This document shows, in pieces, positions 8,180-18,838 of a DNA stretch of 64,000 bases. A model generated the notes under the pieces. The model was not told the DNA's origin. It worked only from the letters and a program-made list of their open reading frames with translations, and made no database searches. The stretch comes from Tersicoccus sp. Bi-70 (lineage in GTDB: Bacteria > Actinomycetota > Actinomycetes > Actinomycetales > Micrococcaceae), in the NCBI RefSeq assembly GCF_001968825.1, contig NZ_MIEU01000014.1, positions 242,653-306,652 on the forward strand. The letters are read 5' to 3'. Position 1 is the first letter of the stretch, and every line of letters begins with the position of its first letter. Position numbers and translations under genes: made by a program.

Positions 8180-8760
8180 GACGCGACCTCGGCGCGGCGG
8201 ACCCCGTCGTGGTCGGCGGCGCGCGCGAGCAGGTCCGCCACGGGAACGCCGTCGAGCCGGGCGTCCGGCTCCAGCCAGGACCAGGGGGCCAGCACGAAGG
8301 CGCGGCCGGCGGCGGAGGCGTGCGGCAGGGTCAGGTCCGGGTCGGTGCGGTGCACCTCGCCGGCGGGCGTGGTCACGGTGATGATGTCGACGTCGAGCGT
8401 GCGGGGTCCCCAGCGCACCAGCCGCTCGCGGCCGAAGCGCGCCTCGATCCGGTGGCATGTGGCGAGCAGCTCGTCCGGGTCCAGCTCGGTGGCCACCCGC
8501 ACCACCATGTTCCGGTAGTCCGGCTGGCCCGCGGGCCCACCGACGGGCGCCGTGACGGCGACGGGAGAGGCGGCCAGCAGCGTGAGGCCGGCGTCGTCCG
8601 CGATCGCGTCCACGGCCGCGGCCAGCGTCGCGCCGGGATCGCCCAGGTTGGCACCGAGCGCGAGGATCGCCTCGGCCCGGTGCGCGTCCGGCCCGGCCGC
8701 CCCCGGTTTCCCCATCCCCGGTTCCCTCATGCTCGGTTCCCTCGACCCCGGCTCGCTCAT
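8176..8760 (-). CDS. folK: 2-amino-4-hydroxy-6-hydroxymethyldihydropteridine pyrophosphokinase
   Basis: Transfers pyrophosphate from ATP to 6-hydroxymethyl-dihydropterin, the step before dihydropteroate synthase. Signature RWGPRTLDVDII and the N-terminal LALGANLGDP are present. The first about 25 residues are a low-complexity Ser/Glu/Pro/Gly repeat (REPSMREPGMGKPG) unlike other FolK proteins, so translation may instead begin at one of the internal ATGs. It is the third gene of folP-folB-folK, 6 nt after folB. Confidence 0.93.
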   Translation of the reverse strand: MSEPGSREPSMREPGMGKPGAAGPDAHRAEAILALGANLGDPGATLAAAVDAIADDAGLTLLAASPVAVTAPVGGPAGQPDYRNMVVRVATELDPDELLATCHRIEARFGRERLVRWGPRTLDVDIITVTTPAGEVHRTDPDLTLPHASAAGRAFVLAPWSWLEPDARLDGVPVADLLARAADHDGVRRAEVAS

Positions 8761-8766
8761 GCCCGC

Positions 8767-9135
8767 TCAGTCCCGGGTTCGCCGGACGGTCACGGCGACG
8801 TCGTCGAACGGCACCGGGATGGGGGCGGCGGGCTTGTGCACGGTGACGGTGGCCGCGTCCAGGGGAAAGGCGGCCAGCAGCTCGTCCGCGATGGCCGCGG
8901 CGAGCGTCTCGATCAGGGCGACGGGCGCCCCGGTCAGGCGCGCGTGCACCCGTTCGGCGGCCTCGGCGTAGTTGACGGTGCGGGTCAGGTCGTCGTCGCG
9001 GGCGGCGGCGGTCAGATCGAGTTCGAGGACGACGTCGGCGATGAAGACCTGGCCGAGGTCCCGTTCGGCGTCGAGCACGCCGTGCGTGCCGCGCCCGCGG
9101 ATCCCGGTGAGGGTGATGGTGTCCACCGCACTCAC
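8767..9135 (-). CDS. folB: Dihydroneopterin aldolase
   Basis: 122 residues, the normal size for this octameric enzyme, which cleaves dihydroneopterin to 6-hydroxymethyl-dihydropterin and glycolaldehyde. Recognised by the N-terminal DTITLTGIRGRGTHGVLDAERDLGQVF, in which the conserved tunnelling-fold Gly-His is visible, and by the LTRTVNYAEAAERV region. The start overlaps the end of folP by 4 bp. Confidence 0.95.
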   Translation of the reverse strand: MSAVDTITLTGIRGRGTHGVLDAERDLGQVFIADVVLELDLTAAARDDDLTRTVNYAEAAERVHARLTGAPVALIETLAAAIADELLAAFPLDAATVTVHKPAAPIPVPFDDVAVTVRRTRD

Positions 9136-10040
9136 CGCCCGGCCCAGGCGGCGGCCACCTTCACCGCGTCGAGATTCGGCTTCACGTCGTGCACCCGCAC
9201 CGCCCAGGCCCCGGCGGCGGCCGCGAGGGCGGTGGTGGCGATCGTCGCGTCGTCGCGGTCCTTCGGCGGGGCGGACTTGCCGGAGCTGGCGAGGAGCTCG
9301 CCGAGGAACGTCTTCCGGGAGGTGCCGACGAGGACCTTGCGGCCGAGCGCGGTGAACCGGTCGAGCGAGCGCAGCAGCTGCCAGTTCTGCTCGCCGGCCT
9401 TCGCGAACCCGATGCCGGGGTCGAGGATCAGCTTCTCGGGCGCGACGCCCGCGTCGACGAAGCGGGCGGCGAGCGGCGCGAGCTCGGCGATGACCTCCTC
9501 GACGACGTCCTCGTACTGGGCACGGGAGACCATCGTGCGGGAGTCGCCCCGGCTGTGCTGCAGGACGTAGTGCACGCCGCGCTCGGCGATCAGCGCGGGC
9601 ATGTCCGGGTGCAGCGCGGTGCCGGAGACGTCGTTGACGATGGCCGCGCCGGCGTCGATCGCGGCAGCCGCGACCGCGGGCCGACGGGTGTCAACGCTGA
9701 CCAGGGCGCCTGCCCGCACGAGCGCGGTGATCACGGGGATCACCCGGTCCAGCTCCGTGCCGACGGGGACCTCGACCGCACCCGGCCGCGTGGACTCCCC
9801 GCCGACGTCGACGATGTCGGCCCCCGCGAAGTGCAGGCGCAGGCCGTGGTCGATCGCGGCGCCGCGGGTGCTGTGGTCACCGCCGTCGCTGAAGGAGTCC
9901 GGCGTGACGTTGACGATGCCCATCACCAGGGTGCGGTCCGTGGGCAGGTCCGCGACGGTGCGGGGACGGGTGGACCGGCGGATGACCGGCAGGGGCAGGG
10001 TGTTGGGGCCCGTGCCCGGCGCGACACCGAGTGTGTCCAT
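9132..10040 (-). CDS. folP: Dihydropteroate synthase
   Basis: Condenses 6-hydroxymethyl-dihydropterin pyrophosphate with p-aminobenzoate; target of sulfonamides. Signatures: MGIVNVTPDSFSDGG (pterin/phosphate loop), DVGGESTRPGA, and the C-terminal GTSRKTFLGELL. 302 residues, slightly longer than average because of an about 40-residue N-terminal lead. The ATG at 10038-10040 is the only convincing start. It lies 7 nt after folE, so folE-folP-folB-folK form one operon downstream of ftsH. Confidence 0.96.
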   Translation of the reverse strand: MDTLGVAPGTGPNTLPLPVIRRSTRPRTVADLPTDRTLVMGIVNVTPDSFSDGGDHSTRGAAIDHGLRLHFAGADIVDVGGESTRPGAVEVPVGTELDRVIPVITALVRAGALVSVDTRRPAVAAAAIDAGAAIVNDVSGTALHPDMPALIAERGVHYVLQHSRGDSRTMVSRAQYEDVVEEVIAELAPLAARFVDAGVAPEKLILDPGIGFAKAGEQNWQLLRSLDRFTALGRKVLVGTSRKTFLGELLASSGKSAPPKDRDDATIATTALAAAAGAWAVRVHDVKPNLDAVKVAAAWAGR

Positions 10041-10047
10041 GACGTTC

Positions 10048-10662
10048 TTACCTTCCGAGGATGAGACCCATGGCTTCGGCGCGGGTGGCCGGGTCGTGCA
10101 GTTGGCCGCGGACCGCCGAGGTGACGGTGCGGGTGCCCGGCTTGCGGACCCCGCGCATCGACATGCACAGGTGTTCGCACTCGATGACCACGATGGCACC
10201 GCGCGGCGCGAGGTGCGCGACCAGCGCTTCCACGATCTGGGTGGTGAGCCGCTCCTGCACCTGGGGACGCCGCGCGTAGATCTCCACGAGCCGGGCCAGC
10301 TTGCTCAGGCCGGTGACCTTCCCGTCGTGGGACGGGATGTAGCCGACGTGCGCCGTGCCGTGGAAGGGCACGAGGTGGTGCTCGCAGGTCGAGTAGAAGG
10401 GGATGTCCTTCACCAGGACCAGTTCCTCGTGGTCCAGGTCGAAGGTCGTGCCCAGCACGTCCCCGGCGTCCTGGTGCAGGCCGGAGAACATCTCGGCGTA
10501 GGCCCGGGCCACGCGATCCGGGGTGTCCTTCAGCCCGGATCGCTCGGGGTCCTCCCCGATGGCCAGCAGGATCTCCCGCACGGCGGCGGCGATCCGGGGC
10601 TCGTCGACCCCGGCCACCGCGCCGGGCATGCCCGGTTCGTCGGGCCGCTCCGCGTGCGTCAT
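10048..10662 (-). CDS. folE: GTP cyclohydrolase I
   Basis: First step of tetrahydrofolate synthesis, GTP to dihydroneopterin triphosphate. 204 residues with the zinc-binding motif [14 protein letters not shown] and the second ligand region [17 protein letters not shown]. The ATG at 10660-10662 overlaps the ftsH stop (TGATG). A GTG one codon earlier is an equal alternative. Confidence 0.96.
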   Translation of the reverse strand: MTHAERPDEPGMPGAVAGVDEPRIAAAVREILLAIGEDPERSGLKDTPDRVARAYAEMFSGLHQDAGDVLGTTFDLDHEELVLVKDIPFYSTCEHHLVPFHGTAHVGYIPSHDGKVTGLSKLARLVEIYARRPQVQERLTTQIVEALVAHLAPRGAIVVIECEHLCMSMRGVRKPGTRTVTSAVRGQLHDPATRAEAMGLILGR

Positions 10663-12710
10663 CACTCGTGCGGCGGGAGCTCGCCGGCGCTCGACTCGTG
10701 GGGAGCCTGCACCGGGTGTTCGGGCTTGGCGGCGACGGCCTGGTCCTGCGGGGCCTGCCGCGCCGGGTTCGGCCGACCGTCGCGCACGGCCTGCTCCTGC
10801 TCGGCGCGCGTGGTCACCGGCGGGATGTCCGAGACCGGACGGTCGTCGCTGGAGAGCCACACCGGGCGCAGGTCCCGCTGCCGGATGTCGCGGAAGATGT
10901 CCGCGATCTGCTGCTGGTTCAGCGTCTCCCGCTCGAGCAGCTCGAGGGCGAGCCGGTCCAGGACGTCGCGGTTCTCCATCAGGATGGCCCAGGCCTCGTC
11001 GTGGGCGCTGTCCATGAGGATGCGCACCTCCTCGTCGACGACGGCGGCCACCTCCTCGGAGTAGTCCCGCTCGTTGCCCATGTCGCGGCCGAGGAACGGC
11101 TCACCGTTGCCGGAGCCGAGTTTGACCGCGCCGATCCGGGCGCTCATGCCGTACTGGGTGACCATCTTGCGGGCCGTGGCGGTGGCCTTCTCGATGTCGT
11201 TCGACGCGCCCGTGGACGGGTCGTGGAAGATGATCTCCTCCGCGACGCGGCCACCCATCGCGTACGCCAGCTGGTCGAGCAGCTCGTTGCGGGTGGTCGA
11301 GTACTTGTCGTCGGCCGGCAGCACCATCGTGTAGCCGAGTGCGCGGCCGCGGGGCAGGATCGTCACCTTGGTGACCGGGTCCGTGTTCCGCAGGGCCGCG
11401 GCGACGAGCGCGTGACCGCCCTCGTGGTAGGCGGTGATCTTGCGCTCCAGCTCCTTCATCAGCCGGGACCGCTTCTGCGGGCCGGCGATGACACGGTCGA
11501 TGGCCTCGTCCAGCGCGCGGTCGTCGATCAGCTGGGCGTTGGAGCGGGCGGTCAGCAGCGCCGCCTCGTTGAGCACGTTGGCCAGGTCCGCACCGGTGAA
11601 GCCGGGCGTGCGCTTGGCGACGGAGTAGAGGTCCACGCCGGGCGCCATCGGCTTGCCCTGGGCGTGCACCTGCAGGATGCGGAAGCGGCCGCCCATGTCG
11701 GGGGCCTCGACGCCGATCTGGCGGTCGAACCGGCCGGGCCGCAGCAGGGCCGGGTCCAGCACGTCGGGCCGGTTGGTGGCGGCGATGAGGATGACGTTGG
11801 TCTTGACGTCGAACCCGTCCATCTCCACGAGGAGCTGGTTCAGGGTCTGCTCGCGCTCGTCGTTGCCACCACCGACGCCGGCGCCGCGGTGCCGGCCGAC
11901 GGCGTCGATCTCGTCGACGAAGATGATCGCCGGGGCGTTGTTCTTCGCCTGCTCGAACAGGTCGCGGACGCGGGAGGCGCCGACACCGACGAACATCTCG
12001 ACGAAGTCCGAGCCGGAGATCGAGTAGAACGGGACGCCGGCCTCACCGGCGACGGCGCGGGCCAACAGCGTCTTGCCGGTACCCGGAGGGCCGTAGAGCA
12101 GCACGCCCTTGGGGATCTTGGCGCCGACGGCCTGGAACTTGGCCGGCTCGGAGAGGAACTCCTTGATCTCGTGCAGTTCCTCGACGGCCTCGTCCGCACC
12201 GGCGACGTCGGCGAAGGTGACCTTCGGGTGGTCCTTGGAGATCAGCTTCGCGCGGGACTTGCCGAACTGCATGACCTTGGACCCGCCGCCCTGGGCGCGG
12301 GAGAGGATGAACCAGAAGATGACGCCGATGATGAGGAACGGCACCATCAGCTGGACGAGACCGAGCAGCCAGTTGTTCTCCGGCGGCTGGTCCGTGTAGC
12401 TGTCCAGCTTGGAGGCGGAGACGGCCTTGACGACGTCGGCGCCGCGCGGGGCCACGTAGTAGAACTGGACGTTCTTGCCGAGGTCCTTGCCGTCCTGGAC
12501 GTAGTCGTCACGCAGGGTCAGGTCGACGCGCTGCTCGCCGTCGGAGACGCGGGCCTGGCTCGCCTTGCCGTCCGCGAGCAGCTGCAGGCCGACGTTGGTG
12601 TCGACGCGGTTGGACGACCCGGATGTCATCAGCGGGAACGCGATGGCCAGCACGATCAGGCCGATCACGATGTAGACCAGCGGTCCCTTGAAGATCTTCT
12701 TGAGGTTCAT
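10662..12710 (-). CDS. ftsH: ATP-dependent zinc metalloprotease FtsH
   Basis: Membrane-anchored AAA+ protease for quality control. 682 residues: TM1 about 11-28, a periplasmic-side domain, TM2 about 113-137, AAA+ module with Walker A GPPGTGKT (207-214), Walker B IIFVDEID (262-269), SRH region [20 protein letters not shown], and the zinc protease motif HEGGH (429-433). The C-terminal 60 residues are a Pro/Gln-rich tail. It is first in the ftsH-folEPBK operon. No clear ribosome binding site precedes the ATG. Confidence 0.97.
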   Translation of the reverse strand: MNLKKIFKGPLVYIVIGLIVLAIAFPLMTSGSSNRVDTNVGLQLLADGKASQARVSDGEQRVDLTLRDDYVQDGKDLGKNVQFYYVAPRGADVVKAVSASKLDSYTDQPPENNWLLGLVQLMVPFLIIGVIFWFILSRAQGGGSKVMQFGKSRAKLISKDHPKVTFADVAGADEAVEELHEIKEFLSEPAKFQAVGAKIPKGVLLYGPPGTGKTLLARAVAGEAGVPFYSISGSDFVEMFVGVGASRVRDLFEQAKNNAPAIIFVDEIDAVGRHRGAGVGGGNDEREQTLNQLLVEMDGFDVKTNVILIAATNRPDVLDPALLRPGRFDRQIGVEAPDMGGRFRILQVHAQGKPMAPGVDLYSVAKRTPGFTGADLANVLNEAALLTARSNAQLIDDRALDEAIDRVIAGPQKRSRLMKELERKITAYHEGGHALVAAALRNTDPVTKVTILPRGRALGYTMVLPADDKYSTTRNELLDQLAYAMGGRVAEEIIFHDPSTGASNDIEKATATARKMVTQYGMSARIGAVKLGSGNGEPFLGRDMGNERDYSEEVAAVVDEEVRILMDSAHDEAWAILMENRDVLDRLALELLERETLNQQQIADIFRDIRQRDLRPVWLSSDDRPVSDIPPVTTRAEQEQAVRDGRPNPARQAPQDQAVAAKPEHPVQAPHESSAGELPPHE

Positions 12711-12927
12711 GCGTGGTTGGGCCCGGTCCGGCCACTACCTCCCGTTCGACTGTGCTCGCAGCGACGCCGCCGACGGGTGCCGACGTGTCGTGTCTGTGCC
12801 AAATATCGCACCGCTACGGCTGTAGGACGTAGTCGACGGGCGTCGAGTTCCCTCAGAGCGGAGAGCGGTGGCCGATCTCACAGCCGGTACGGGTGCCGCG
12901 GCTCGGCCCGTGCCTGCTGGGGAGACG

Positions 12928-13479
12928 TCACTGGTAGACGTGCGGGGCGAGCGTGCCGATGAAGTCGAGGTTCCGGTACTTCTCGGCGAAGTCGAGGCCG
13001 TAGCCGATGACGAACTCGTTGGGGATGTCGAAGCCGACGTACTTGACCGGCAGTTCGACCTTCGCCGCGTCCGGCTTGCGCAGCAGGGTGCAGATCTCGA
13101 TCGACGCGGGGCCGCGGGAGGCCAGGTTCGACTTCAGCCAGGACAGGGTGAGCCCGGAGTCGATGATGTCCTCGACGATCAGGACGTGCTTGTCGGTCAG
13201 GTCGGTGTCGAGGTCCTTGAGGATCCGCACGACGCCGGAGGACTGCGTGCCCGACCCGTAGGAGGAGACCGCCATCCAGTCCATCGCGACGTGGCTGTGC
13301 AGGGCGCGGGCGATGTCGGCGACGACCATGACGGCGCCCTTGAGGACACCGACGAGGAGGATGTCCCGCCCCGCGTAGTCGCGGTCGATCTCGGCGGCCA
13401 GATCAGTGATCTTCTGCTGGATCTGTTCCTTGGTGTAGAGCACGTGCTCCAGATCGGCCTGGACGTCGCTCGAATCCAC
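12928..13479 (-). CDS. hpt: Hypoxanthine phosphoribosyltransferase
   Basis: Purine salvage enzyme, hypoxanthine/guanine plus PRPP to IMP/GMP. 183 residues with the PRPP-binding loop [14 protein letters not shown] and the flexible loop region [20 protein letters not shown] start with a strong AAGGAG ribosome binding site. It sits between ftsH and tilS, the standard actinobacterial order. Confidence 0.96.
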   Translation of the reverse strand: MDSSDVQADLEHVLYTKEQIQQKITDLAAEIDRDYAGRDILLVGVLKGAVMVVADIARALHSHVAMDWMAVSSYGSGTQSSGVVRILKDLDTDLTDKHVLIVEDIIDSGLTLSWLKSNLASRGPASIEICTLLRKPDAAKVELPVKYVGFDIPNEFVIGYGLDFAEKYRNLDFIGTLAPHVYQ

Positions 13480-13605
13480 GCGGGGCTCCTTCAGGAGGGA
13501 ACGGGCCGTCGTGCGGGCGGCGGCGGAAGAGGGTGCCGGGCTCGCCCCGGCGCATCGCCTCTAGCGTGCCACAGTCGCGCCGCCGCCGGTCAATTCCGGC
13601 CCGGC

Positions 13606-14781
13606 TCACGCCCGGTCCGGCTCGCCGCTCGCTTCAAGCCCGGCCCGGTTCGCCGCACCCCGCAGCTCCAGCACGGCCCGGCCCGCGCCGGCGCCGGCGC
13701 CGGCGCCGTCCCGGCCCCGGGCATCCGCCCCGTCGTCGATCTGGTCCCCGCGGTCGCGGAGACGGCGCGCGATGACCCCGCCCGGCAGGGGAACCGGCCC
13801 CGCACCGCCCGGGCCGGTGGCCGATCGGGGCGCCACGAGGTTCTCGAGGGCGCCGATGCGCTCCCGGGTGAGCGGATCCGCCCCCACGGCGGCGGCCGCG
13901 GCGGCGAGCACGCGGGGCAGCAGGGCGGGCGGCGTCACGCGCAGCTCGGCGAGCGGCAGCACGCAGCGCCCGGGGCTCCGCTCGGCGATCCGCGCGAACA
14001 GGGCGGCGGCCTCGGCGTCGAGGTGGTCCGCGTCCCGGGCGGCGATGGCCGCGGTGCGAGCGAGGCCGGCGGCCACGCCGGGGCCGAGCTCGTCGGTCAG
14101 CAGCGGTAGCACGGTCCGGCGGATGCGCGACCGCGTGAACGCCGGGTCCTCGTTGGCGGGATCGTTCCACCAGTCCAGGCCCTCGGCGGTGCAGACGCGC
14201 TCGGTGGCGGCCCGGTCCAGGCCGAGGTCGGGGTGGAGGAACGGCCGGTGGTAGGGGCCGCGCCGCGGCGGCATGCCGGCCAGGGAACGGGTGCCGGAGC
14301 CGCGCAGCAGCCCGAGCAGCACCTGCTCGGCCTGGTCGTCGAGCGTGTGGGCGAGCAGCACGGCGCGCGCGCCGGTCCGCCGGGCGGCGGCGTCGAGCGC
14401 GGCGTACCGGGCATCGCGGGCGGCGGCCTCCGGGCCCTCCCCCGCCGGCTCCACACGGACCCGGTCGACCACGACGGGGTCGAGCCCGAGATCCGTGCAC
14501 TGCGCCGCGGCCCGGGCGGCGACGTCCGCGCTGTCCGGGTGCAGGCCGTGGTCGACGACGACGGCGCCGATCCGCGCGTCTCCGCGCCGGGCGAGGTGGG
14601 CGGCGGCTGCGGCGAGCGCGAGGGAGTCCGCTCCCCCACTGCAGGCCACGAGCGCGTCGACGGTGCCGTCGACATCGCCGGGCGGGGGCGGGTCGAGGGC
14701 GGCCAGCGCGGTCGCGATCGCGCGGCGGGCACGGGCGACGACGGGGTCGAGAGGGCCACGTCGCCCGTGCTGCCGGGTCAC
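13606..14781 (-). CDS. tilS: tRNA(Ile)-lysidine synthase
   Basis: Converts C34 of the tRNA-Ile(CAU) anticodon to lysidine. The PP-loop ATP pyrophosphatase motif SGGADS lies about 54 residues in, followed by VVVDHGLHPDSADVAARAAAQC and LLAHTLDDQAEQVLLGLLRGSG. The C-terminus ends in a Gly-Ala repeat encoded by a GC-rich microrepeat (13683-13712). The start is uncertain: GTG at 14779-14781 is chosen, and GTG at 14791-14793 is possible. The frame stays open much further upstream, antisense-free but through the next gene, and that part is not TilS. Confidence 0.9.
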   Translation of the reverse strand: MTRQHGRRGPLDPVVARARRAIATALAALDPPPPGDVDGTVDALVACSGGADSLALAAAAAHLARRGDARIGAVVVDHGLHPDSADVAARAAAQCTDLGLDPVVVDRVRVEPAGEGPEAAARDARYAALDAAARRTGARAVLLAHTLDDQAEQVLLGLLRGSGTRSLAGMPPRRGPYHRPFLHPDLGLDRAATERVCTAEGLDWWNDPANEDPAFTRSRIRRTVLPLLTDELGPGVAAGLARTAAIAARDADHLDAEAAALFARIAERSPGRCVLPLAELRVTPPALLPRVLAAAAAAVGADPLTRERIGALENLVAPRSATGPGGAGPVPLPGGVIARRLRDRGDQIDDGADARGRDGAGAGAGAGRAVLELRGAANRAGLEASGEPDRA

Positions 14782-14843
14782 GGGGCCGGGCACGGGATCA
14801 TCGGCTGGTCGGAGGGACGGTCGCGACGGTGTGCGTGTCCGGC

Positions 14844-15992
14844 TCAGCGCCGGGGGTCGCCCAGACCCATCCGGGCGACCCAGTCGCCGGGATGGTGGAT
14901 CTCGTGCTCGGTGGGCAGGTGCGCCGGGGCGTCCCAGATGCGGTTGAACCCGTCGAGGCCCACCTGGTCGACGACGCCGCGCACGAAGCGGGAGCCGTCG
15001 CTGTACTGGCGCATCTTGGCGTCCAGGCCGAGCAGCTGGCGGATCAGCTTCTCGAAGCCGGAGCGCTGGGAGCCGCGGGCGTTGAACCGCTGCCGGATGG
15101 TCCGCACGGTCGGCACGACGGTGGCGTCGACGCCGTCCATGACGACGTTGGCGTGGCCTTCGAGCAGGCTCATCACGGCGGTCAGGTGGGAGAAGATCTC
15201 CCGCTCCTGCACGTCCTGGAAGATGCCGAGGATCCCGGCCTCGGAACCGGGTCCGACCTCGCCGCCGGACCGGCCGGCGGCACCGGTCAGCCGCCCGAAG
15301 CCGACGGACCGCGCCGCCTCGGCGATGCGGGCGGCGAACGTGTCGGCCTTGTCGACCATGGACTCCGAGAGCCGGCCGACCTGCTCGATCATGTGGCCGC
15401 GCAGCCACGGCGCGGCGGCGAACTGCACCCGGTGGGTCTGCTCGTGCAGGCACACCCAGAGCCGGAAGTCGGCGGGCTCGACGTGCAGCTCGCGCTCGAT
15501 CTCGAGCACGTTGGGGGCCACGAGCAGCAGCCGGCCGGCCGGCGGCGCGGTGGTGTTCGCGGCGAGGGCGGCGAACGGGTCGTACTGGCCGAGGACCTTG
15601 CTGGAGAGGAACGAGAGGATCGTGCCCAGCTGCACGCCGGTGAGCCGGCCGCCCAGCGCCGTGGTGGCGGCCGTCAGCGACTGACCGCGGGTCTCCACCA
15701 GCCGCTCGAGCGCGGGCTGCATCAGCACGGAGAAGCTCTGCGTGTTCGCCCGGGACCACGTGGCCCGGTCGACGACGAGCACCGACGAGTCGCGCAGGTC
15801 CGCGGCGGCGTCGAGCCGGCTGATCTCGTGCACGTGGGCGACGGACGCGTCCGCGGCCTCCCGCAGGCTCTCGACGGTGTCGCGCATGCGGGCGGCGCTG
15901 ACGCGTGGGCCCGCAGGGGCGAGCTTCGCGGCGGTGCCGGCGGCGAGGTCCCAATCGACGAGACCGGGCAGGCGGGACGGGGTGAGACTCAT
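14844..15992 (-). CDS. Zinc-dependent metalloprotease (DUF2342 family)
   Basis: 382 residues of the DUF2342 / F420-biosynthesis-associated family, widespread in Actinobacteria. The zincin-like motif HEQTH occurs in WVCLHEQTHRVQFAAAPWLR, and downstream EGHANVVMDGVD could supply further ligands. No signal peptide is seen, so it is probably cytoplasmic. It sits between dacB and tilS as in related genomes. The physiological substrate is unknown, and a role in F420 synthesis is not supported by any neighbour. Confidence 0.88.
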   Translation of the reverse strand: MSLTPSRLPGLVDWDLAAGTAAKLAPAGPRVSAARMRDTVESLREAADASVAHVHEISRLDAAADLRDSSVLVVDRATWSRANTQSFSVLMQPALERLVETRGQSLTAATTALGGRLTGVQLGTILSFLSSKVLGQYDPFAALAANTTAPPAGRLLLVAPNVLEIERELHVEPADFRLWVCLHEQTHRVQFAAAPWLRGHMIEQVGRLSESMVDKADTFAARIAEAARSVGFGRLTGAAGRSGGEVGPGSEAGILGIFQDVQEREIFSHLTAVMSLLEGHANVVMDGVDATVVPTVRTIRQRFNARGSQRSGFEKLIRQLLGLDAKMRQYSDGSRFVRGVVDQVGLDGFNRIWDAPAHLPTEHEIHHPGDWVARMGLGDPRR

Positions 15993-16132
15993 GGGGCCAT
16001 TCGACCACATGCCCCTGACGCCGTGCTGGGCGCGGTGGCCCTTTCGCTCAGGGCGTGCGCACCGGTCGCGCCTCGATCCCGCCCTCGCGAAGAGCCGGCG
16101 AGACAGCACCTCCCGAGGAACGAGCGCGAGGG

Positions 16133-16615
16133 TCAGCGGGATCCGGGCCGGGCCGCGTCCCGGAGCAGGTCGGCCAGGGCGCCGGGACCGGCGGCGTCGG
16201 CCGCCGCGTTCAGGGCGGACCGGTCCCCCGCGTTGCGCAGGTGGGCGACGACGGCGGCGCGGTCGACGGCGCCGCCCATCGCCGAGGATCGGGGGGCACC
16301 GGCGTCGCTCGCCGTCGTCATCGCGACCGGCTGGGAGGCGGCGACGCGCTCCAGGATCAGGGCCGGGTCCATGGTCGAGTCCATGTCGCGTTCGAGCATG
16401 AGCAGCCGCTCCTGCACCACGGGGTTGCCGATCTTGATCCGCTGGCCGGAGCCGAGCTGGGAGAGCATCGGCGCGGAGAGGCCGAGGACGGCGGCCAGCC
16501 GCCGGCTGGAGATGCCGTAGTGGCTCATCACGGCGCCGAAACGGTCGGCGAGACTCTGGCCGTAGAGCCTCTCCTGCTCGGCGATCTTCTCTTCCGTGCT
16601 GCGGTGCTCCGACAT
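16133..16615 (-). CDS. Helix-turn-helix DNA-binding protein
   Basis: 160 residues. Residues about 22-60 form a Cro/C1-type HTH (RFGAVMSHYGISSRRLAAVLGLSAPMLSQLGSGQRIKIGNP). The C-terminal half is Ala/Gly-rich with a short helical stretch and no recognisable ligand domain. Start ATG at 16613-16615. It lies between dacB and the DUF2342 gene on the same strand. Target genes are unknown. Confidence 0.75.
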   Translation of the reverse strand: MSEHRSTEEKIAEQERLYGQSLADRFGAVMSHYGISSRRLAAVLGLSAPMLSQLGSGQRIKIGNPVVQERLLMLERDMDSTMDPALILERVAASQPVAMTTASDAGAPRSSAMGGAVDRAAVVAHLRNAGDRSALNAAADAAGPGALADLLRDAARPGSR

Positions 16616-16709
16616 GGTGTCAGCTTGGCACACCGGCGGCCGGTCGGACCCGGGCATGCCGGCCCGGTGGTGGCGCTCCGCGCCGCGCGCCCCGTCGCGC
16701 TGGGTCGGC

Positions 16710-18167
16710 TCAGCGGCACCCGCACCCGGCGAGCGCGGCAGCCGCGCGGTCCAGCGCTCCCCGCGCCGCTGCGGTCGCGCCGGGCGGGTTGGACGCCATG
16801 AGCGCGAACACCAGCAGCCGGCCGTCGCGGTCCAGCACGTAGCCGGTGAGCGTCGACGCGGCGTTCAGCGTGCCCGTCTTGGCGCGGACGACGCCGGCGC
16901 CGGCCGCGTCCGCGGCGTCGTCGAAGCGGTCGTCGAGCGTGCCGGTGAGCCCGGCGACGGGCAGCCCCGCCACGCCATCGTCGAACCGGCCGTCGGTGAC
17001 GATCCGGCGCATGGCCCCGGCCAGCGTCGACGCGCTGACGCGGTTGCCGTCCGCCAGCCCGCACGCGTCGGTGACGACGAGGCCGCGGGTGTCCAGTCCG
17101 AGCCGGGTGGCGGTGTCCTTCACGAAGGCCGCGGTCCCGACGGGGTCCGTGGGCCGGCCGGCCGCGCGGGCGGCCACCCGGGTGAGGGCCTCGGCGACGT
17201 CGTTGTCCGAGTGCTCGAGCAGCCACCGGACCTGCTCTCCGACGGTCGCGGAATCGACGGCGCCGAGCCGGGCCGCGGTGCTGGGGACCGGGGCAGGGGT
17301 GCGGGTGACGACCGGGGCGACGTCGGCGGCCGGGCCGAGGGCGGTGCGCAGGGCCGCGGCGAAAACCTGGCCGGCCGCCAGCGCCGGGTCGGCGGGCCGT
17401 TCGCCCGGGGCGGCGTCGGCCCGGCTGTGGCCTGACCAGAGGGCGAGCGGGCCAACCGCGCCGATCTGCCCGTCCGCGACGTCGTCGGCGTACCAGGCGG
17501 GGTTGAGGGCGGGGCCGGCGAACCGGGTCGTGTCCACGCTCACGCGCACGGGGCCGGTCACGCCGGCGGCCCGCAGCGAGGTGGCGGTCCGCTCGGCCAG
17601 GGTCCGCAGGCCGGCGTGGCCCTGGGTCGCGGACGGATCGGACCGGCCGCTGCCGAGCATGACGTCGCCGGCGCCGACCAGCACCACCTCGCCCCGGCCG
17701 GTGCCGCGCACCGCGGTCGTGGTGAGGCGCGACTGCGGGTCCAGCGTGCTCAGGATCGCCAGGGACGAGAGGAGTTTGAGGTTGGACGCGGGCAGGCGGG
17801 GCTCGGCCGCGGCGTCCTGGTGCACGGCGCGGCCGGTCGCCGCGTCCAGCACGGCGGCGGAGACGTCGACGCCCGGCGCGACGGACCGGGCGGCCGCGAG
17901 CGCCGCCGCGACCCCCGCCGAGGTGGGCAGTGGCGCCGTCCCCGCCGGTGATCCGGCCGAGGTGGCGAGCGCCGTCGGCGGGCGTTGCGCCGGGATCGCG
18001 GCTGCGTCGTCGGCCGTCCAGGAGTCCCCCGTCGGCCCGCCGGGCAGCGCGAACAGTCCCACGGGCACGGCGACGGCGATGATCGCCAGGACGAGCAGCA
18101 CCCCGATCAGCGTGCGGCGGCCCCGGGACCGCCGGCGGGGGCGTGACGGGACGGCGGATGCGGGCAC
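16710..18167 (-). CDS. dacB: D-alanyl-D-alanine carboxypeptidase/endopeptidase (PBP4, peptidase S13)
   Basis: 485-residue class C penicillin-binding protein that trims peptidoglycan peptides outside the membrane. N-terminal arginine-rich stretch and one signal/anchor segment (about 19-41). Active-site motifs: SNLK (128-131), SDND as the SxN box, and KTG in [12 protein letters not shown] start preceded by GAGGGGG. It is divergent from ppa, separated by 116 bp. Confidence 0.95.
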   Translation of the reverse strand: MPASAVPSRPRRRSRGRRTLIGVLLVLAIIAVAVPVGLFALPGGPTGDSWTADDAAAIPAQRPPTALATSAGSPAGTAPLPTSAGVAAALAAARSVAPGVDVSAAVLDAATGRAVHQDAAAEPRLPASNLKLLSSLAILSTLDPQSRLTTTAVRGTGRGEVVLVGAGDVMLGSGRSDPSATQGHAGLRTLAERTATSLRAAGVTGPVRVSVDTTRFAGPALNPAWYADDVADGQIGAVGPLALWSGHSRADAAPGERPADPALAAGQVFAAALRTALGPAADVAPVVTRTPAPVPSTAARLGAVDSATVGEQVRWLLEHSDNDVAEALTRVAARAAGRPTDPVGTAAFVKDTATRLGLDTRGLVVTDACGLADGNRVSASTLAGAMRRIVTDGRFDDGVAGLPVAGLTGTLDDRFDDAADAAGAGVVRAKTGTLNAASTLTGYVLDRDGRLLVFALMASNPPGATAAARGALDRAAAALAGCGCR

Positions 18168-18283
18168 CGGTCACCCCCTCGTCGTCGGTCGATGCTGAAC
18201 TATCGTGGGTACCAGTCTCGCCGACCCGGGCCCCGCCCGTCGGCACCACCGGGCCTCACCGCCGATCGCCAGCAAGGAGAACC

Positions 18284-18826
18284 ATGAACTTCGATGTCAC
18301 CGTCGAGATCCCGAAGGGGTCCCGCGTGAAGTACGAGATCGACCACGAGACGCACCGGCTGCGCCTGGACCGCGTGCTCTTCACCTCGATGCAGTACCCC
18401 GCGCACTACGGGTACATCGAGAACTCCCTCGGTGAGGACGGCGACCCGCTGGACGCGCTCGTGATCCTCGACGTCGACGTCGTGCCCGGCGTGCTGATCG
18501 AGTCCCGCCCGGTGGCCGTGTTCAACATGGTCGACGACGGCGGCGGGGACGCCAAGGTGCTGTGCGTGCCCGAGGACCCGCGGTTCGACCACATCCAGGA
18601 CATCGGCGACGTCTCCCCCTTCCTGCTGGACGAGATCAAGCACTTCTTCACCAAGTACAAGGACCTCGAGCCGGGCAAGTGGGTCGAGGCCGCGGACTGG
18701 GAGGACCGCGCGGCCGCCGAGAAGGAGGTCGTCGCCTCCCTCGAGCGCTTCAAGGCCGAGGGGTCCCCGTCCGAGGAGGACGAGCCGCAGGGCCGCGACG
18801 TCGACGCGGACCCGGTCAACAACTGA
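18284..18826 (+). CDS. ppa: Inorganic pyrophosphatase (family I)
   Basis: Hydrolyses pyrophosphate and pulls biosynthetic reactions forward. 180 residues with the conserved [29 protein letters not shown] (Mg-binding aspartates) and [10 protein letters not shown]. The ATG follows AAGGAG at a good distance. The last 15 residues are an acidic tail beyond the usual end. A perfect hairpin terminator follows within 15 bp. Confidence 0.97.
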   Translation: MNFDVTVEIPKGSRVKYEIDHETHRLRLDRVLFTSMQYPAHYGYIENSLGEDGDPLDALVILDVDVVPGVLIESRPVAVFNMVDDGGGDAKVLCVPEDPRFDHIQDIGDVSPFLLDEIKHFFTKYKDLEPGKWVEAADWEDRAAAEKEVVASLERFKAEGSPSEEDEPQGRDVDADPVNN

Positions 18827-18838
18827 CACCGACTCCAC

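Noticed and set aside
13683..13712. GCCGGC microrepeat as a regulatory element
   Set aside because: It lies inside the tilS coding region and encodes a Gly-Ala tail, so slippage within a low-complexity C-terminus explains it.
13606..16008. 800-residue apparent fusion upstream of TilS
   Set aside because: The extra part overlaps the DUF2342 gene out of frame, is Arg/Ala/Pro-rich, and has no homology-like features; TilS starts at about 14781.
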